A stretch of DNA of 64,000 nt from Pontibacter flavimaris (GTDB lineage: Bacteria; Bacteroidota; Bacteroidia; Cytophagales; Hymenobacteraceae): positions 124,001-188,000 of the forward strand of contig NZ_LVWA01000012.1 in the NCBI RefSeq assembly GCF_001907195.1. Reading direction: 5' to 3'. Of this stretch, positions 8,428 to 16,435 are shown piece by piece. Under the pieces are notes generated by a model, which was given only the letters and a program-made list of their open reading frames with translations, did no database searches and had not been told where the DNA came from. The stretch's first letter is position 1. Each line of letters begins with the position of its first letter. A program made the translations under genes and the position numbers.

Positions 8428-8638
8428 TAGCTATGGCTCCAACTGGCAGGGGGCCATACTTTGAAAGTATAAATAAGGCGAGTCAACCCTGCACCTCATT
8501 CGACTCACTTCTCCGGGGTGCTCGCTACAGCACCGTCATGCGGCGCATTAGCTTATTACCTCGATGTTGATGGGGAAAGGGCGCACCACTGCCTTCCACT
8601 CATGGAAAGCGGAATCGTGTTATAGGCTGCATACCAGG

Positions 8639-9094
8639 CTAGTGCATTTCCCGGTGAGCCTCCTCCCTGTCAGGAAGCAGCAGGTACAGCGAGAACGCGC
8701 CGATGGCCATGACCAGGTCACGGACGGCCACATCAAAGTACTCCCCCGATAGCAGCAGGTTAAAGGCAATACCTACCAGCCATAAGCTTACCACCAGCGC
8801 CCCGATCTTTGGTTTCAGCAGCACCAGTATACCGGCTATTATCTCTATTACTCCAACTACACGCATGAACGTATCCACACTGAATGGTAGCATATCAGCT
8901 ATCACCGGTGCCAGGTACTTATTCCAATCAGTGAGCAGATGCGTGAACTTGTCGAGCCCGGCTACGATCGGAACAATGGCATAAGTATACTTCAGCAGGC
9001 TTGTGGTGGTAGCTAGGCGGTTGTACGCCGGTTGCGCAGCTCCTTGCGCGTTTGCGGATGCATGTGCTAAGGTGTCCATAGTTTTTTCCTCCAT
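8639..9094 (-). CDS. DoxX-like four-helix membrane protein
   Basis: A 151-residue membrane protein with four predicted helices (about 33-50, 68-92, 97-115 and 122-140) in the arrangement of the DoxX/MauE superfamily. Seen directly are the polar residues GLDKFTHLLTDWNKYL after helix 1 and RVVGVIEIIAGILVLLKPKIGALVV in helices 2-3, which recur in bacterial DoxX-like proteins of unknown function. Two starts are possible, MEEKTMDT (9094) and MDT (9079). It is divergent from the ECF sigma gene at 9195, and the 100-base gap has a short palindrome, so the sigma factor may control both. Confidence 0.72.
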   Translation of the reverse strand: MEEKTMDTLAHASANAQGAAQPAYNRLATTTSLLKYTYAIVPIVAGLDKFTHLLTDWNKYLAPVIADMLPFSVDTFMRVVGVIEIIAGILVLLKPKIGALVVSLWLVGIAFNLLLSGEYFDVAVRDLVMAIGAFSLYLLLPDREEAHREMH

Positions 9095-9135
9095 TTTAGT
9101 TGATTCTGGTAATTAGATGAAAGTGAATTAAAAAC

Positions 9136-9153
9136 GTTACAGGATAATGTAAC
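9136..9153. promoter_or_regulatory. Palindrome in a divergent promoter region
   Basis: GTTAC (9136-9140) and GTAAC (9149-9153) form a short inverted repeat midway between the DoxX-like gene and the sigma factor gene. Close by are repeated CTAACT words. It may be an operator, but the arms are only 5 bases. Confidence 0.25.
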
Positions 9154-9194
9154 TAACTGACAGGGAACGTATCTAACTATAAAAATAAAACATT

Positions 9195-9884
9195 ATGGAA
9201 GCAGTAAATCATATACGCGCATCCGGAGAAGCAGCCCTCCCCGATGCAACAGTTGTTTCCCGGGTTCTTGCCGGGGAAATTTCGTTGTATGAGCTCCTGA
9301 TGCGGCGGCACAACCAGAAACTCTACCGCGCCATAAGAAGTTACCTGAAGCAAGAGCAGGAAGTGGAAGATGCCATGCAGGATACTTACCTGAAGGCATT
9401 TGAGAAGCTCTGCCAGTTTCGCTGCGAAGCGCAGTTCTCCACCTGGCTCATCCGGATCGGGATAAACACAGCCCTGGAAAAGCTGCGGGAACGCAAAAGA
9501 GTCTTCCCTTTTTCGCTCCTGACGGGCCAGCCGGAAGATATTTCGAAGCTACTAACACAAACAAATTTTATGAATCCCGAGCATATCGCTATCCAGCAGG
9601 AAACGAAGCAACTCCTGGAAAAAGCCATCGACAGCATTCCCGAAAAGTATAGAATCATCTACACCCTGCGCGAAGTGGAAGGCATGCCCGTAAGCGAGAT
9701 CACTGCATGCCTGGATCTTTCAGAGAGCAATGTAAAGGTACGGCTGCACCGGGCTAAAGCGATGCTCAAAGAGAGCCTGTTCAAGTTATCCAAAAGCCGT
9801 GATGTGTTTGAATTTGGCAACAAGCGATGCGATGCCATCGTGGAGCGGGTGATGGAAGCACTACCTGCCGGAAGAAAATTATAA
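9195..9884 (+). CDS. ECF-type RNA polymerase sigma factor
   Basis: A 229-residue sigma-70 family factor of the extracytoplasmic-function group. Region 2 is seen at about residues 40-110 (YRAIRSYLKQEQEVEDAMQD and FRCEAQFSTWLIRIGINTA) and region 4 at about 150-210 (LREVEGMPVSEITACLDLSESNVKVRLHRAKAML). The N-terminal 25 residues are extra compared with minimal ECF factors. No anti-sigma gene follows. Instead the GH15 gene begins 16 bases later, an unusual partner that may be under its direct control. The DoxX-like gene is divergent from it. Confidence 0.9.
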   Translation: MEAVNHIRASGEAALPDATVVSRVLAGEISLYELLMRRHNQKLYRAIRSYLKQEQEVEDAMQDTYLKAFEKLCQFRCEAQFSTWLIRIGINTALEKLRERKRVFPFSLLTGQPEDISKLLTQTNFMNPEHIAIQQETKQLLEKAIDSIPEKYRIIYTLREVEGMPVSEITACLDLSESNVKVRLHRAKAMLKESLFKLSKSRDVFEFGNKRCDAIVERVMEALPAGRKL

Positions 9885-9900
9885 ACCCACACTCGCCAAA

Positions 9901-11736
9901 ATGACCACCAGGCTATCAGACTATGCCCTGATCGGAAACGCGCACGCAGCTGCCCTGGTTAATACATCAGGGGCAATAGCATGGTGCTGCCTGCCTGATT
10001 TTGATTCCCCGGGTATTTTCTCTGCTATTTTAGACAAAGCGCGAGGTGGCCATTTTTCCATCAGCCCAATTGGCAAGTATAGCTCAGCGCAACGCTACCT
10101 GCCGGATACGAACGTGGTGGAAACGGTATTTGAAACTGCAGCAGGCAAAGCCCGCTTGCTGGATGCCTTCGTAGCCCAGACCGAAGAAGAAAAAAAACGC
10201 AACCTGTTCCCTGACCATGAGCTGATGCGTGTAGTGGAAGGTATTTCCGAAACGGTGAATTTCAAGCTGGAATATGTTCCCAGAACCTACTATGGCAAAA
10301 ACACACCGCACCTGGAAGACCGGCAAAATTTTGGCGTCCATTTCGTCTGGAAAGAGCACATTTATACGTTGCTGAGCACCCTGCCGCCGGAGCAGCTAAC
10401 CGTCGAGGCTACAGGGAAAGCGACTGCTAGCTTCAGTCTACATCCGGGTGAGCGGGTCCTGTTTTCTTTCAGCCACTCCAATCAAAGCCCGGCCATACTT
10501 CCCGAGCTTAAAACGACAGGCTGGGCACGCATGCAGCGAACGATCAGCTTCTGGAAAAACTGGATCGGTAAATGCACTTACGCGGGCCTTTACAAAGAGG
10601 AAGTAAGGCGGAGCGCACTTGTACTTAAACTGTTAACCTATGCGCCTTCGGGTGCTATTATTGCTGCCCCCACCACCTCGCTGCCCGAAAAACCCGGAGG
10701 CGAAAGAAACTGGGATTACCGCTACTGCTGGCTGCGTGATGCGTCTTTTACCGTTCGGGCATTGCTAAAACTTGGTTTTGAGGAAGAAACACATGCTTAC
10801 ATGAACTGGATCATGCATGCCACACGGCTTACGCGGCCCAGGCTGCAGGTAGTTTATTCCGTCTTTGGCCATGCCTCCCTGCCCGAGCAAACGCTTGATT
10901 GGCTAAAAGGCTATGCCGATTCTAGTCCTGTGCGGGTCGGGAACGGGGCGGATCAACAGTTCCAGCTGGACGTGTATGGCGAAGTGCTGGATGCGGTGTA
11001 TGCCTACTCCCCGTTGGTAAAAAAGCTCGACCGTGATGCCAGGAAATTTGTGATCGGGCTGGGCAAGATCATCTGCGAGACCTGGGATAAACCGGATAAC
11101 GGGATCTGGGAAGTCCGCTCGTCCGCCGTACAGCACACCCACTCCATGGTTATGGCCTGGGTTGGCCTGGACCGGCTCATCAAGCTTACAGAAAAGTATA
11201 CATGGCACGATGCCCCGCTCGATAAGTTCAGGAAAGTCGCTGCAAGTATAAAGTATAAAGTAGAGCAGTTCGGTTACAACAGCGCGCTGAATTCCTACAC
11301 CCACGAGTTGGAAGGCAATACGCTGGATGCCAGTCTGCTGACGTTATCCCTTGTTGGTTATTGCGAGCCTACATCGGCCAGAATGGTTGCTACCACAAAG
11401 CTGATACAGGAACGCCTGACAGAGAACAAGTTGCTTTACCGCTACCTGAACCTGGATGATGGGCTGGAAGGAAAGGAAGGCTCGTTCGGCATCTGCAATT
11501 TCTGGCTGATCGAAAACCTGGCCAGGTCCGGAAAATTAGAGGAAGCCATGGCGCTCTTTGAAAATATAGTGAAATGCGCCAGCCCCACCGGGCTTTTATC
11601 TGAAGAGATTGACCCTGCCTCGCATGCCCTCTGGGGAAATTACCCGCAAGGCTTTACCCATATCGGCCTGATCAATGCGGCCTACGCCATCAACGAAGTA
11701 TACCAGCAAACTCCCAAGCCTTATGCATATCTCTAA
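9901..11736 (+). CDS. Glycoside hydrolase family 15 protein
   Basis: A 611-residue bacterial GH15 protein of the glucoamylase/trehalase-like type. Residues 1-210 form the N-terminal beta domain (SDYALIGNAHAAALVNTSGAIAWCCLPDFDSP). An (alpha/alpha)6 barrel follows with RNWDYRYCWLRDASF near residue 275. Candidate catalytic acids are in the FGICNFW-containing segment (KEGSFG) and in LLSEEIDP near residue 565. There is no signal peptide, so it acts in the cytosol, on trehalose, maltose-type or glucan substrates that cannot be told apart here. It follows an ECF sigma gene by 16 bases and overlaps the next gene by 14, suggesting a stress-regulated operon. Confidence 0.88.
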   Translation: MTTRLSDYALIGNAHAAALVNTSGAIAWCCLPDFDSPGIFSAILDKARGGHFSISPIGKYSSAQRYLPDTNVVETVFETAAGKARLLDAFVAQTEEEKKRNLFPDHELMRVVEGISETVNFKLEYVPRTYYGKNTPHLEDRQNFGVHFVWKEHIYTLLSTLPPEQLTVEATGKATASFSLHPGERVLFSFSHSNQSPAILPELKTTGWARMQRTISFWKNWIGKCTYAGLYKEEVRRSALVLKLLTYAPSGAIIAAPTTSLPEKPGGERNWDYRYCWLRDASFTVRALLKLGFEEETHAYMNWIMHATRLTRPRLQVVYSVFGHASLPEQTLDWLKGYADSSPVRVGNGADQQFQLDVYGEVLDAVYAYSPLVKKLDRDARKFVIGLGKIICETWDKPDNGIWEVRSSAVQHTHSMVMAWVGLDRLIKLTEKYTWHDAPLDKFRKVAASIKYKVEQFGYNSALNSYTHELEGNTLDASLLTLSLVGYCEPTSARMVATTKLIQERLTENKLLYRYLNLDDGLEGKEGSFGICNFWLIENLARSGKLEEAMALFENIVKCASPTGLLSEEIDPASHALWGNYPQGFTHIGLINAAYAINEVYQQTPKPYAYL

Positions 11737-12193
11737 CCTGCTTCTCTGGGGTTTTGCCGCCACGCTAATCCTGACCGTTTTACTGTCGGCTTCCAGGCCG
11801 CTCGGCTTAACCCGTATGGACCTGCCTTTTATGCTGGGCACAATTTTTACCTCCAACCGCAACAATGCGCCCTGGCTGGGTTTTGCAGCACACTTAACAA
11901 TGGGCTGGCTGTTTGCTATGATTTACGGTGCCGCCTTCGAAAGCGCTGGTCTGGCTACCTGGTGGTTTGGGGCAGCAACCGGTCTGGTACACGGGGCTTT
12001 TGTACTCACCGTCGGGTTGGAGATCATGAATTATATCCATCCAAGAATGGCGCGGCCGTACCAGGGGCCAACTCCCACCAGGCAGTTGGAGCCCCCCGGG
12101 TATCTGGCGCTAAACTATGGCAAAGGTACCCCGCTTGTCACGCTGCTGGGCCATTTCGTGTATGGCGCCGTGCTTGGGGCGTTTTATAGCTAA
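11723..12193 (+). CDS. Small integral membrane protein, unknown family
   Basis: A 156-residue membrane protein if it starts at the ATG at 11723, which overlaps the end of the GH15 gene by 14 bases. An earlier ATG at 11675 would give a charged leader and a longer overlap and is less likely. Hydrophobic segments lie at about 4-24, 48-66, 72-98 and at the C-terminus (LLGHFVYGAVLGAFY). A proline-rich loop RPYQGPTPTRQLEPPGY sits before the last helix. I do not recognise a family. Translational overlap suggests it works with, or is regulated like, the GH15 enzyme. Confidence 0.65.
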   Translation: MHISNLLLWGFAATLILTVLLSASRPLGLTRMDLPFMLGTIFTSNRNNAPWLGFAAHLTMGWLFAMIYGAAFESAGLATWWFGAATGLVHGAFVLTVGLEIMNYIHPRMARPYQGPTPTRQLEPPGYLALNYGKGTPLVTLLGHFVYGAVLGAFYS

Positions 12194-12225
12194 GCAGTCA
12201 GGTTTTATGCAGGGAACCTACCGCC

Positions 12226-13476
12226 TCATAGTTTTAGAAAATCAACTTCTATCTCATTCTTTCGGGGTTCACGCCTGAAGAGATATTCCCCATTACGAAT
12301 GGAAGCAAGCACTTCTGCGCGCTCCCGAATGGCTTCATAGGCATCCTGTGCATCCAAGACGATGAAGTTGGCTGGTTTCCCTGCTTCAATGCCATACGCA
12401 TCGTTCACCCGCATGATGTTTGCGCCGTTATACGTGATCAGGTCGAACGCCTTGTTGATTTCATCGATGTGTGTGTAATGGGCTAAATGGATTCCATTGT
12501 CCAGGATGTTCATCATATTCCCGTTCCCTAACGGATACCAGTAATCCGCAATGGAATCCTGAGCAAACGCGACATTATTATCGTTGTTTAACAGCTCTTT
12601 TACTCGCGTCAGCCCTCGGCGTTTCGGATAAGTGTCGCCACGGCCCTGTAAATGCGCATTCTCAGTTGGGCAGGAAATGAAGTTGATACTAGATTCTTTA
12701 AACAAGCCCAGCATTTTATTGGCATAACTGTTCTCTACCGATCCAAAACTGCAGGTATGGCTTGCTGTGGTGTATGGGCCATAGTCTTCTTCCATCACAA
12801 GCGCATTCAGTACCTCCAGAAACCGGCTATTGGGATCATCGTTTTCATCGCAGTGAATATCGATCATGACCATGTGTCTTATGGCCATGTCCACAATACG
12901 CTTCAAGGATTCAACCCCCTGCTCGTAGGAAATTTCAAAGTGAGGGATCCCTCCTGCCACGTCGGCCCCCATCTCAAGGGCCTGCTCCATCAGCTGCTCT
13001 GCCCCTTTATAGCGGAAAAACCCTTCCTGCGGAAATGCCACCAGTTGGAGGGTGACGATGTCTTTTAATTCATCCCGCAGTTTAATCAAGGCTTTCATCC
13101 CGGTCAGGTTCGGGTCCGTGATATCCACGTGCGTGCGAATAAACTGAACCCCATGACTCAATTCTTTTTGAATCCCTTTCAACGCACGTTCCCGCACGAT
13201 TTCCTCTGTCAGGGATTTCTTGTTCTCACTCCAGCGCTGAATGCCCTCAAACAACGTACCCGACACGTTCGCATTCCCTTCGCCTAGCCCAGAAAAGATA
13301 TAATCCAAGTGCAGATGAGGGTCAACATAAGGCGGCAACACCAGGCGGCCTTCTAAGTCAATCACTTCATCTGCATTGCCCAGATCATTGCCAATGGCTT
13401 TGAACCGGCCGTTCTCCACTAAAATCTCCTTGGATTCGGAATCTCCATAGATACTGGCATGAATATATTTTTTCAT
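12226..13476 (-). CDS. Cytosine deaminase-type amidohydrolase
   Basis: A 416-residue metal-dependent amidohydrolase of the cytosine/isoguanine deaminase group, which removes the amino group of cytosine or related rings. Metal and catalytic residues visible are HLHLD near 53-57, HVD near 118, HCDE near 205-208, SHT near 238 and D in AFAQDSI near 305. The segment DYWYPLGNGNM matches the CodA-like pattern. The gene has a lower GC content than its neighbours and contains no AAGTATA heptamer in 1.25 kb, which hints at recent acquisition. It is convergent with the preceding membrane protein gene and has no permease beside it. Confidence 0.85.
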   Translation of the reverse strand: MKKYIHASIYGDSESKEILVENGRFKAIGNDLGNADEVIDLEGRLVLPPYVDPHLHLDYIFSGLGEGNANVSGTLFEGIQRWSENKKSLTEEIVRERALKGIQKELSHGVQFIRTHVDITDPNLTGMKALIKLRDELKDIVTLQLVAFPQEGFFRYKGAEQLMEQALEMGADVAGGIPHFEISYEQGVESLKRIVDMAIRHMVMIDIHCDENDDPNSRFLEVLNALVMEEDYGPYTTASHTCSFGSVENSYANKMLGLFKESSINFISCPTENAHLQGRGDTYPKRRGLTRVKELLNNDNNVAFAQDSIADYWYPLGNGNMMNILDNGIHLAHYTHIDEINKAFDLITYNGANIMRVNDAYGIEAGKPANFIVLDAQDAYEAIRERAEVLASIRNGEYLFRREPRKNEIEVDFLKL

Positions 13477-13770
13477 AAGGTTGTCTCTTTTTGTATTGAA
13501 ACTTTAACGCAAATAATGGATTCTAACAATTGAAGTTCAGAAACTTACGTAAATAAAGCAGGCTATTAATGAAGCATAAGTGACTACAGATTGCTTCCCC
13601 TAAACCTTAACCTTGTGCGTCTTATCATAAATAACTCTAAAGTCGTGGAAGTGTTCTTTAAGCCCGCCTGCACACAAGTATAATTTCCGGTTCACGATGA
13701 TTTAAAAGGTGCTTTTTTGTAACCATACTTCACTTTTACCATCTAATGAGAAACCATAAACTCAAATACT

Positions 13771-14319
13771 ATGAAAATACGCAAATCAATCAGTGCAAGT
13801 GCCATCGGGCTTCTCTTTGGCTCCTTTATGTTACTTTCGCCTGCTGTGGCCCAGGATAATCCGACACTATCTGATGCAGAAGTGGCCCATACTGCCGTAA
13901 CAGCCAACCAGATAGACATTGACTATGCCAAAATCGCCCAAGAACGGTCGAAAGATGCGGAGGTGCTTAAGTTTGCGGAGACTATGGCAAGCGACCACAA
14001 AGCCGTGATCGACCAGGCCGTAGCGCTTGTTACCAAGCTGGGCGTGACGCCAGAAGTCAATGCCGTGAGCAAGCAGCTGTTATCCGACGCTGAAAAAACA
14101 AAGGAGATGCTGCGCACAAAAACCGGCGCCGCCTTTAACAAAGCCTATATCGACAATGAAGTGGCCTACCACAAAGCCGTGATAGCAGCCGTAGAAGGGC
14201 TGCTTATCCCCGAATCAGAGAACGCTGAGCTGAAATCGTTGCTGGAAAGTATAGTTCCGGCGCTTCAGGCACACCTGGAACATGCCCAAATGGTGCAGAA
14301 AGACCTTAACGGCAAATGA
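13771..14319 (+). CDS. DUF4142 family exported protein
   Basis: A 182-residue protein with a clear Sec signal peptide (ISASAIGLLFGSFMLLSPAVA, cleavage likely at AVA-QD) and a helical DUF4142 domain. The domain's repeated HTAVTANQIDIDYAKIAQERS and FAETMASDHKAV segments place histidines in a ferritin-like bundle. Periplasmic. DUF4142 proteins are widespread in soil bacteria and have no settled function. The ATGA overlap with the cupredoxin gene shows tight coupling, and a copper- or redox-related job for the pair is inference. Confidence 0.85.
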   Translation: MKIRKSISASAIGLLFGSFMLLSPAVAQDNPTLSDAEVAHTAVTANQIDIDYAKIAQERSKDAEVLKFAETMASDHKAVIDQAVALVTKLGVTPEVNAVSKQLLSDAEKTKEMLRTKTGAAFNKAYIDNEVAYHKAVIAAVEGLLIPESENAELKSLLESIVPALQAHLEHAQMVQKDLNGK

Positions 14320-14651
14320 AACGCCTGAAACCGTGGCTTCTGCCGACAGGTTTATACTTGCTTTGCCTGTTCCTGTCCGGAGCAACATCTCCGCCCGTGT
14401 CGCCCAAAGTGCACACGGTAGAAATTAGCCGGATGCAGTTTAATCCGCAAGTGCTAGTCGTCAGTATGGGAGATACCATTGAATTTGTGAACAAGGACAT
14501 GGTAACTCATGATGTGACAGAATCTTCCGGCAAGTCATGGAAATCACCCGCCCTGGCTTCCGGAGCTAAATGGCGCCTGGTTGCCCGGAAAACCGCGGAT
14601 TACTACTGCAGCTATCATCCCGTGATGAAAGGAAAGATCGAAGTAAAGTAA
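14316..14651 (+). CDS. Cupredoxin (plastocyanin/amicyanin-like) protein
   Basis: A 111-residue small blue-copper-type protein. An N-terminal hydrophobic segment (LLPTGLYLLCLFLSGAT) exports it, followed by a beta-barrel domain with all four expected copper ligands: His in VTHDV near residue 66, then Cys, His and Met in CSYHPVM near residues 98-104. These residues fit a type 1 copper site for electron transfer in the periplasm. The start codon overlaps the DUF4142 stop by 4 bases, and the cyanophycinase gene starts 4 bases after its own stop. Confidence 0.87.
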   Translation: MKRLKPWLLPTGLYLLCLFLSGATSPPVSPKVHTVEISRMQFNPQVLVVSMGDTIEFVNKDMVTHDVTESSGKSWKSPALASGAKWRLVARKTADYYCSYHPVMKGKIEVK

Positions 14652-14655
14652 ATGT

Positions 14656-15507
14656 ATGCAGGCTGCCAGAGGAAGAATAGTGGCCATAGGGGGCAACGAG
14701 GACAAAGGCGCAATGCCTACCGCAGAGGCAGATGAGCTGAAAATGCCTTCCCGTTTTTTTGACCAGGGGATACTCAAACGCATCCATGATGAGCTTTATG
14801 GCCCCGGAACGCGCATTGAGGTGATCACAACCGCCACCCACTTCCCGAGAGAGGTGGGGCAAGTGTATCTGGAGGCCTTCCTGAGGCTTGGTTGCGACAA
14901 CGTGGGCATTCTTCCGATTCAACAGCCAGAGGATACCGGCAGGCAGGACTACCTGGAGCGCATCAGAAAGGCGGATGGCATCATGTTTTCAGGCGGGGAC
15001 CAGAGTCGCCTTCCCCAAATCCTCCTGGGCTCTGAGGTACTGCACATTATTAAAAGCAGGTATGAGCAGGAAGAGAAATTCCTGGTATCCGGCACAAGCG
15101 CCGGGGCTATGGCCTTGTCGCACATCATGATAAACGGATCGCTGGAGAGGGACCCGCTCCTGAAAGGGACGGTCGCGTTAGCAGAAGGATTGGGGCTGCT
15201 GGAACAGATCATCATCGACACCCACTTTGTAAACCGCCGCCGTATACCCCGTCTGATCGAGGCTGTTGCCGCGACGCCCTCACACATTGGCATCGGGCTG
15301 GGCGAGGATACCGGCATTCTGATTAAACAAAATTCCTGCATAGAAACCATTGGCTCCGGGCTGGTCATCATCATAGATGGGCGCAGGGCTCAGAAAAACA
15401 ATTACCCGCAGATTGACCCGGGCCAGGCGCTTTGTGTTGAAAACCTGATCCTGCACGTGCTCCCCAAAGGGCAAGCCTACAACATACTTACGGGCGAGTT
15501 TATGTAG
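14656..15507 (+). CDS. Cyanophycinase-like S51 peptidase
   Basis: A 283-residue member of peptidase family S51. Cyanophycinase hydrolyses the arginine-aspartate storage polymer cyanophycin to dipeptides. The nucleophile elbow GTSAGAMA is near residue 147, the catalytic His in IIDTHFVNRRR near residue 190, and the glycine-rich SGGDQSRL near residue 113. The N-terminal IVAIGGNEDKG is typical. No cyanophycin synthetase gene lies in the window, though the two are often neighbours. It follows the cupredoxin gene by 4 bases. It could alternatively be a dipeptidase E-like relative, but length and motifs favour cyanophycinase. Confidence 0.85.
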   Translation: MQAARGRIVAIGGNEDKGAMPTAEADELKMPSRFFDQGILKRIHDELYGPGTRIEVITTATHFPREVGQVYLEAFLRLGCDNVGILPIQQPEDTGRQDYLERIRKADGIMFSGGDQSRLPQILLGSEVLHIIKSRYEQEEKFLVSGTSAGAMALSHIMINGSLERDPLLKGTVALAEGLGLLEQIIIDTHFVNRRRIPRLIEAVAATPSHIGIGLGEDTGILIKQNSCIETIGSGLVIIIDGRRAQKNNYPQIDPGQALCVENLILHVLPKGQAYNILTGEFM

Positions 15508-15868
15508 GATGGGCGCTTGTATACTTTATTTATACCCTAGTCCTCCCCCCAACTGGAACAATGCTTACTCATTGCCTTCCTGGTAGCCGGGTAAAATAAG
15601 CCCGCTGCACTCGGATGACTGCCATACTTCCCGGCGAATTATTTACAGTTGCGGAAGACGGTGTACCTATCCTCCAAATCAGTGGCTTTCAATGCCAACG
15701 AATGCAAAGGCACACCTTCCGCTGCAGCCTACCTGTTGCGTCCAGCCATACACCCGATCCACTGGCCTGGAAACCACTGAAATCACACAAACAAAGTATA
15801 AATATTTCTTTTAGCCAAGGCAACCATTCTTGGAAAAGCTCCGTGATGGGAGCGCAAACTCTGGAATA
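15508..15868. other. Non-coding gap before the second ECF sigma gene
   Basis: About 360 bases without a credible gene. Open frames on both strands here are short and do not look protein-like. Two AAGTATA-type heptamers are present (near 15518 and 15795). The right end probably holds the sigma gene promoter, but no clear TAnnTTTG is seen. Confidence 0.5.
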
Positions 15869-16435
15869 GTGAGCGTAACAGAAAGCAAAGGGTTGGAGGA
15901 GTTGCTTCAGGGGTGCCTGAAAGAGGACCGTGAGGCGCAGAGAAAGCTGTATAAGCATTTCTTCGGCTATGCCATGAGTATATGCGCCCGCTACTCCAAG
16001 GACATCGAAGAAGCCAAGGAGGTCCTCAACGATGGATTCATGAAAGTATTTACCCGGCTAAAGCAGTACGATCCGCAAAAGCCCTTTAAATGGTGGCTGC
16101 GCCGGATCATGATCAATACGGCACTGGATAGCTACCGCCACAATCTGAGGAGCTACTACCATCTCGACCTGAAAGCGGCAGCCCCCACATCGGACCCTTA
16201 CGATGTAGTACAGCAGATCAGCTATGAATACCTGATCTCACTGGTGCAAAAGTTATCCCCGGGATACCGCGCCGTGTTTAATCTCTACGTGATTGACGGA
16301 TACACGCACGAGGAGATTGCCGTGATACTAGGCATTGCCGTTGGCACCTCGAAGTCGAATCTTGCTAAGGCAAGGGCAAATTTACGGGAAGCACTGAAGG
16401 AAAGCAGGATAGAAGAGTTTAAGCAATATGTCTGA
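15869..16435 (+). CDS. ECF-type RNA polymerase sigma factor
   Basis: About 188 residues from a GTG at 15869; an in-frame TTG at 15830 would add 13 residues of unconvincing sequence. Region 2 runs from GCLKEDREAQRKLYKHFF to KPFKWWLRRIMINTALDSYR. Region 4 contains YVIDGYTHEEIAVILGIAVGTSKSNLAKARANLREAL, the usual ECF helix-turn-helix. This matches the Bacteroidota ECF group whose genes precede a membrane-anchored partner. The next gene overlaps its end by 8 bases and probably encodes that partner. Confidence 0.88.
   Translation: MSVTESKGLEELLQGCLKEDREAQRKLYKHFFGYAMSICARYSKDIEEAKEVLNDGFMKVFTRLKQYDPQKPFKWWLRRIMINTALDSYRHNLRSYYHLDLKAAAPTSDPYDVVQQISYEYLISLVQKLSPGYRAVFNLYVIDGYTHEEIAVILGIAVGTSKSNLAKARANLREALKESRIEEFKQYV

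Noticed and set aside
8471..8638. Minus-strand frame reading EWKAVVRPFPINIEVIS before the DoxX-like gene end
   Set aside because: Looks like a protein tail, but is preceded by a stop after about 20 codons and has no start; at most a gene relic.
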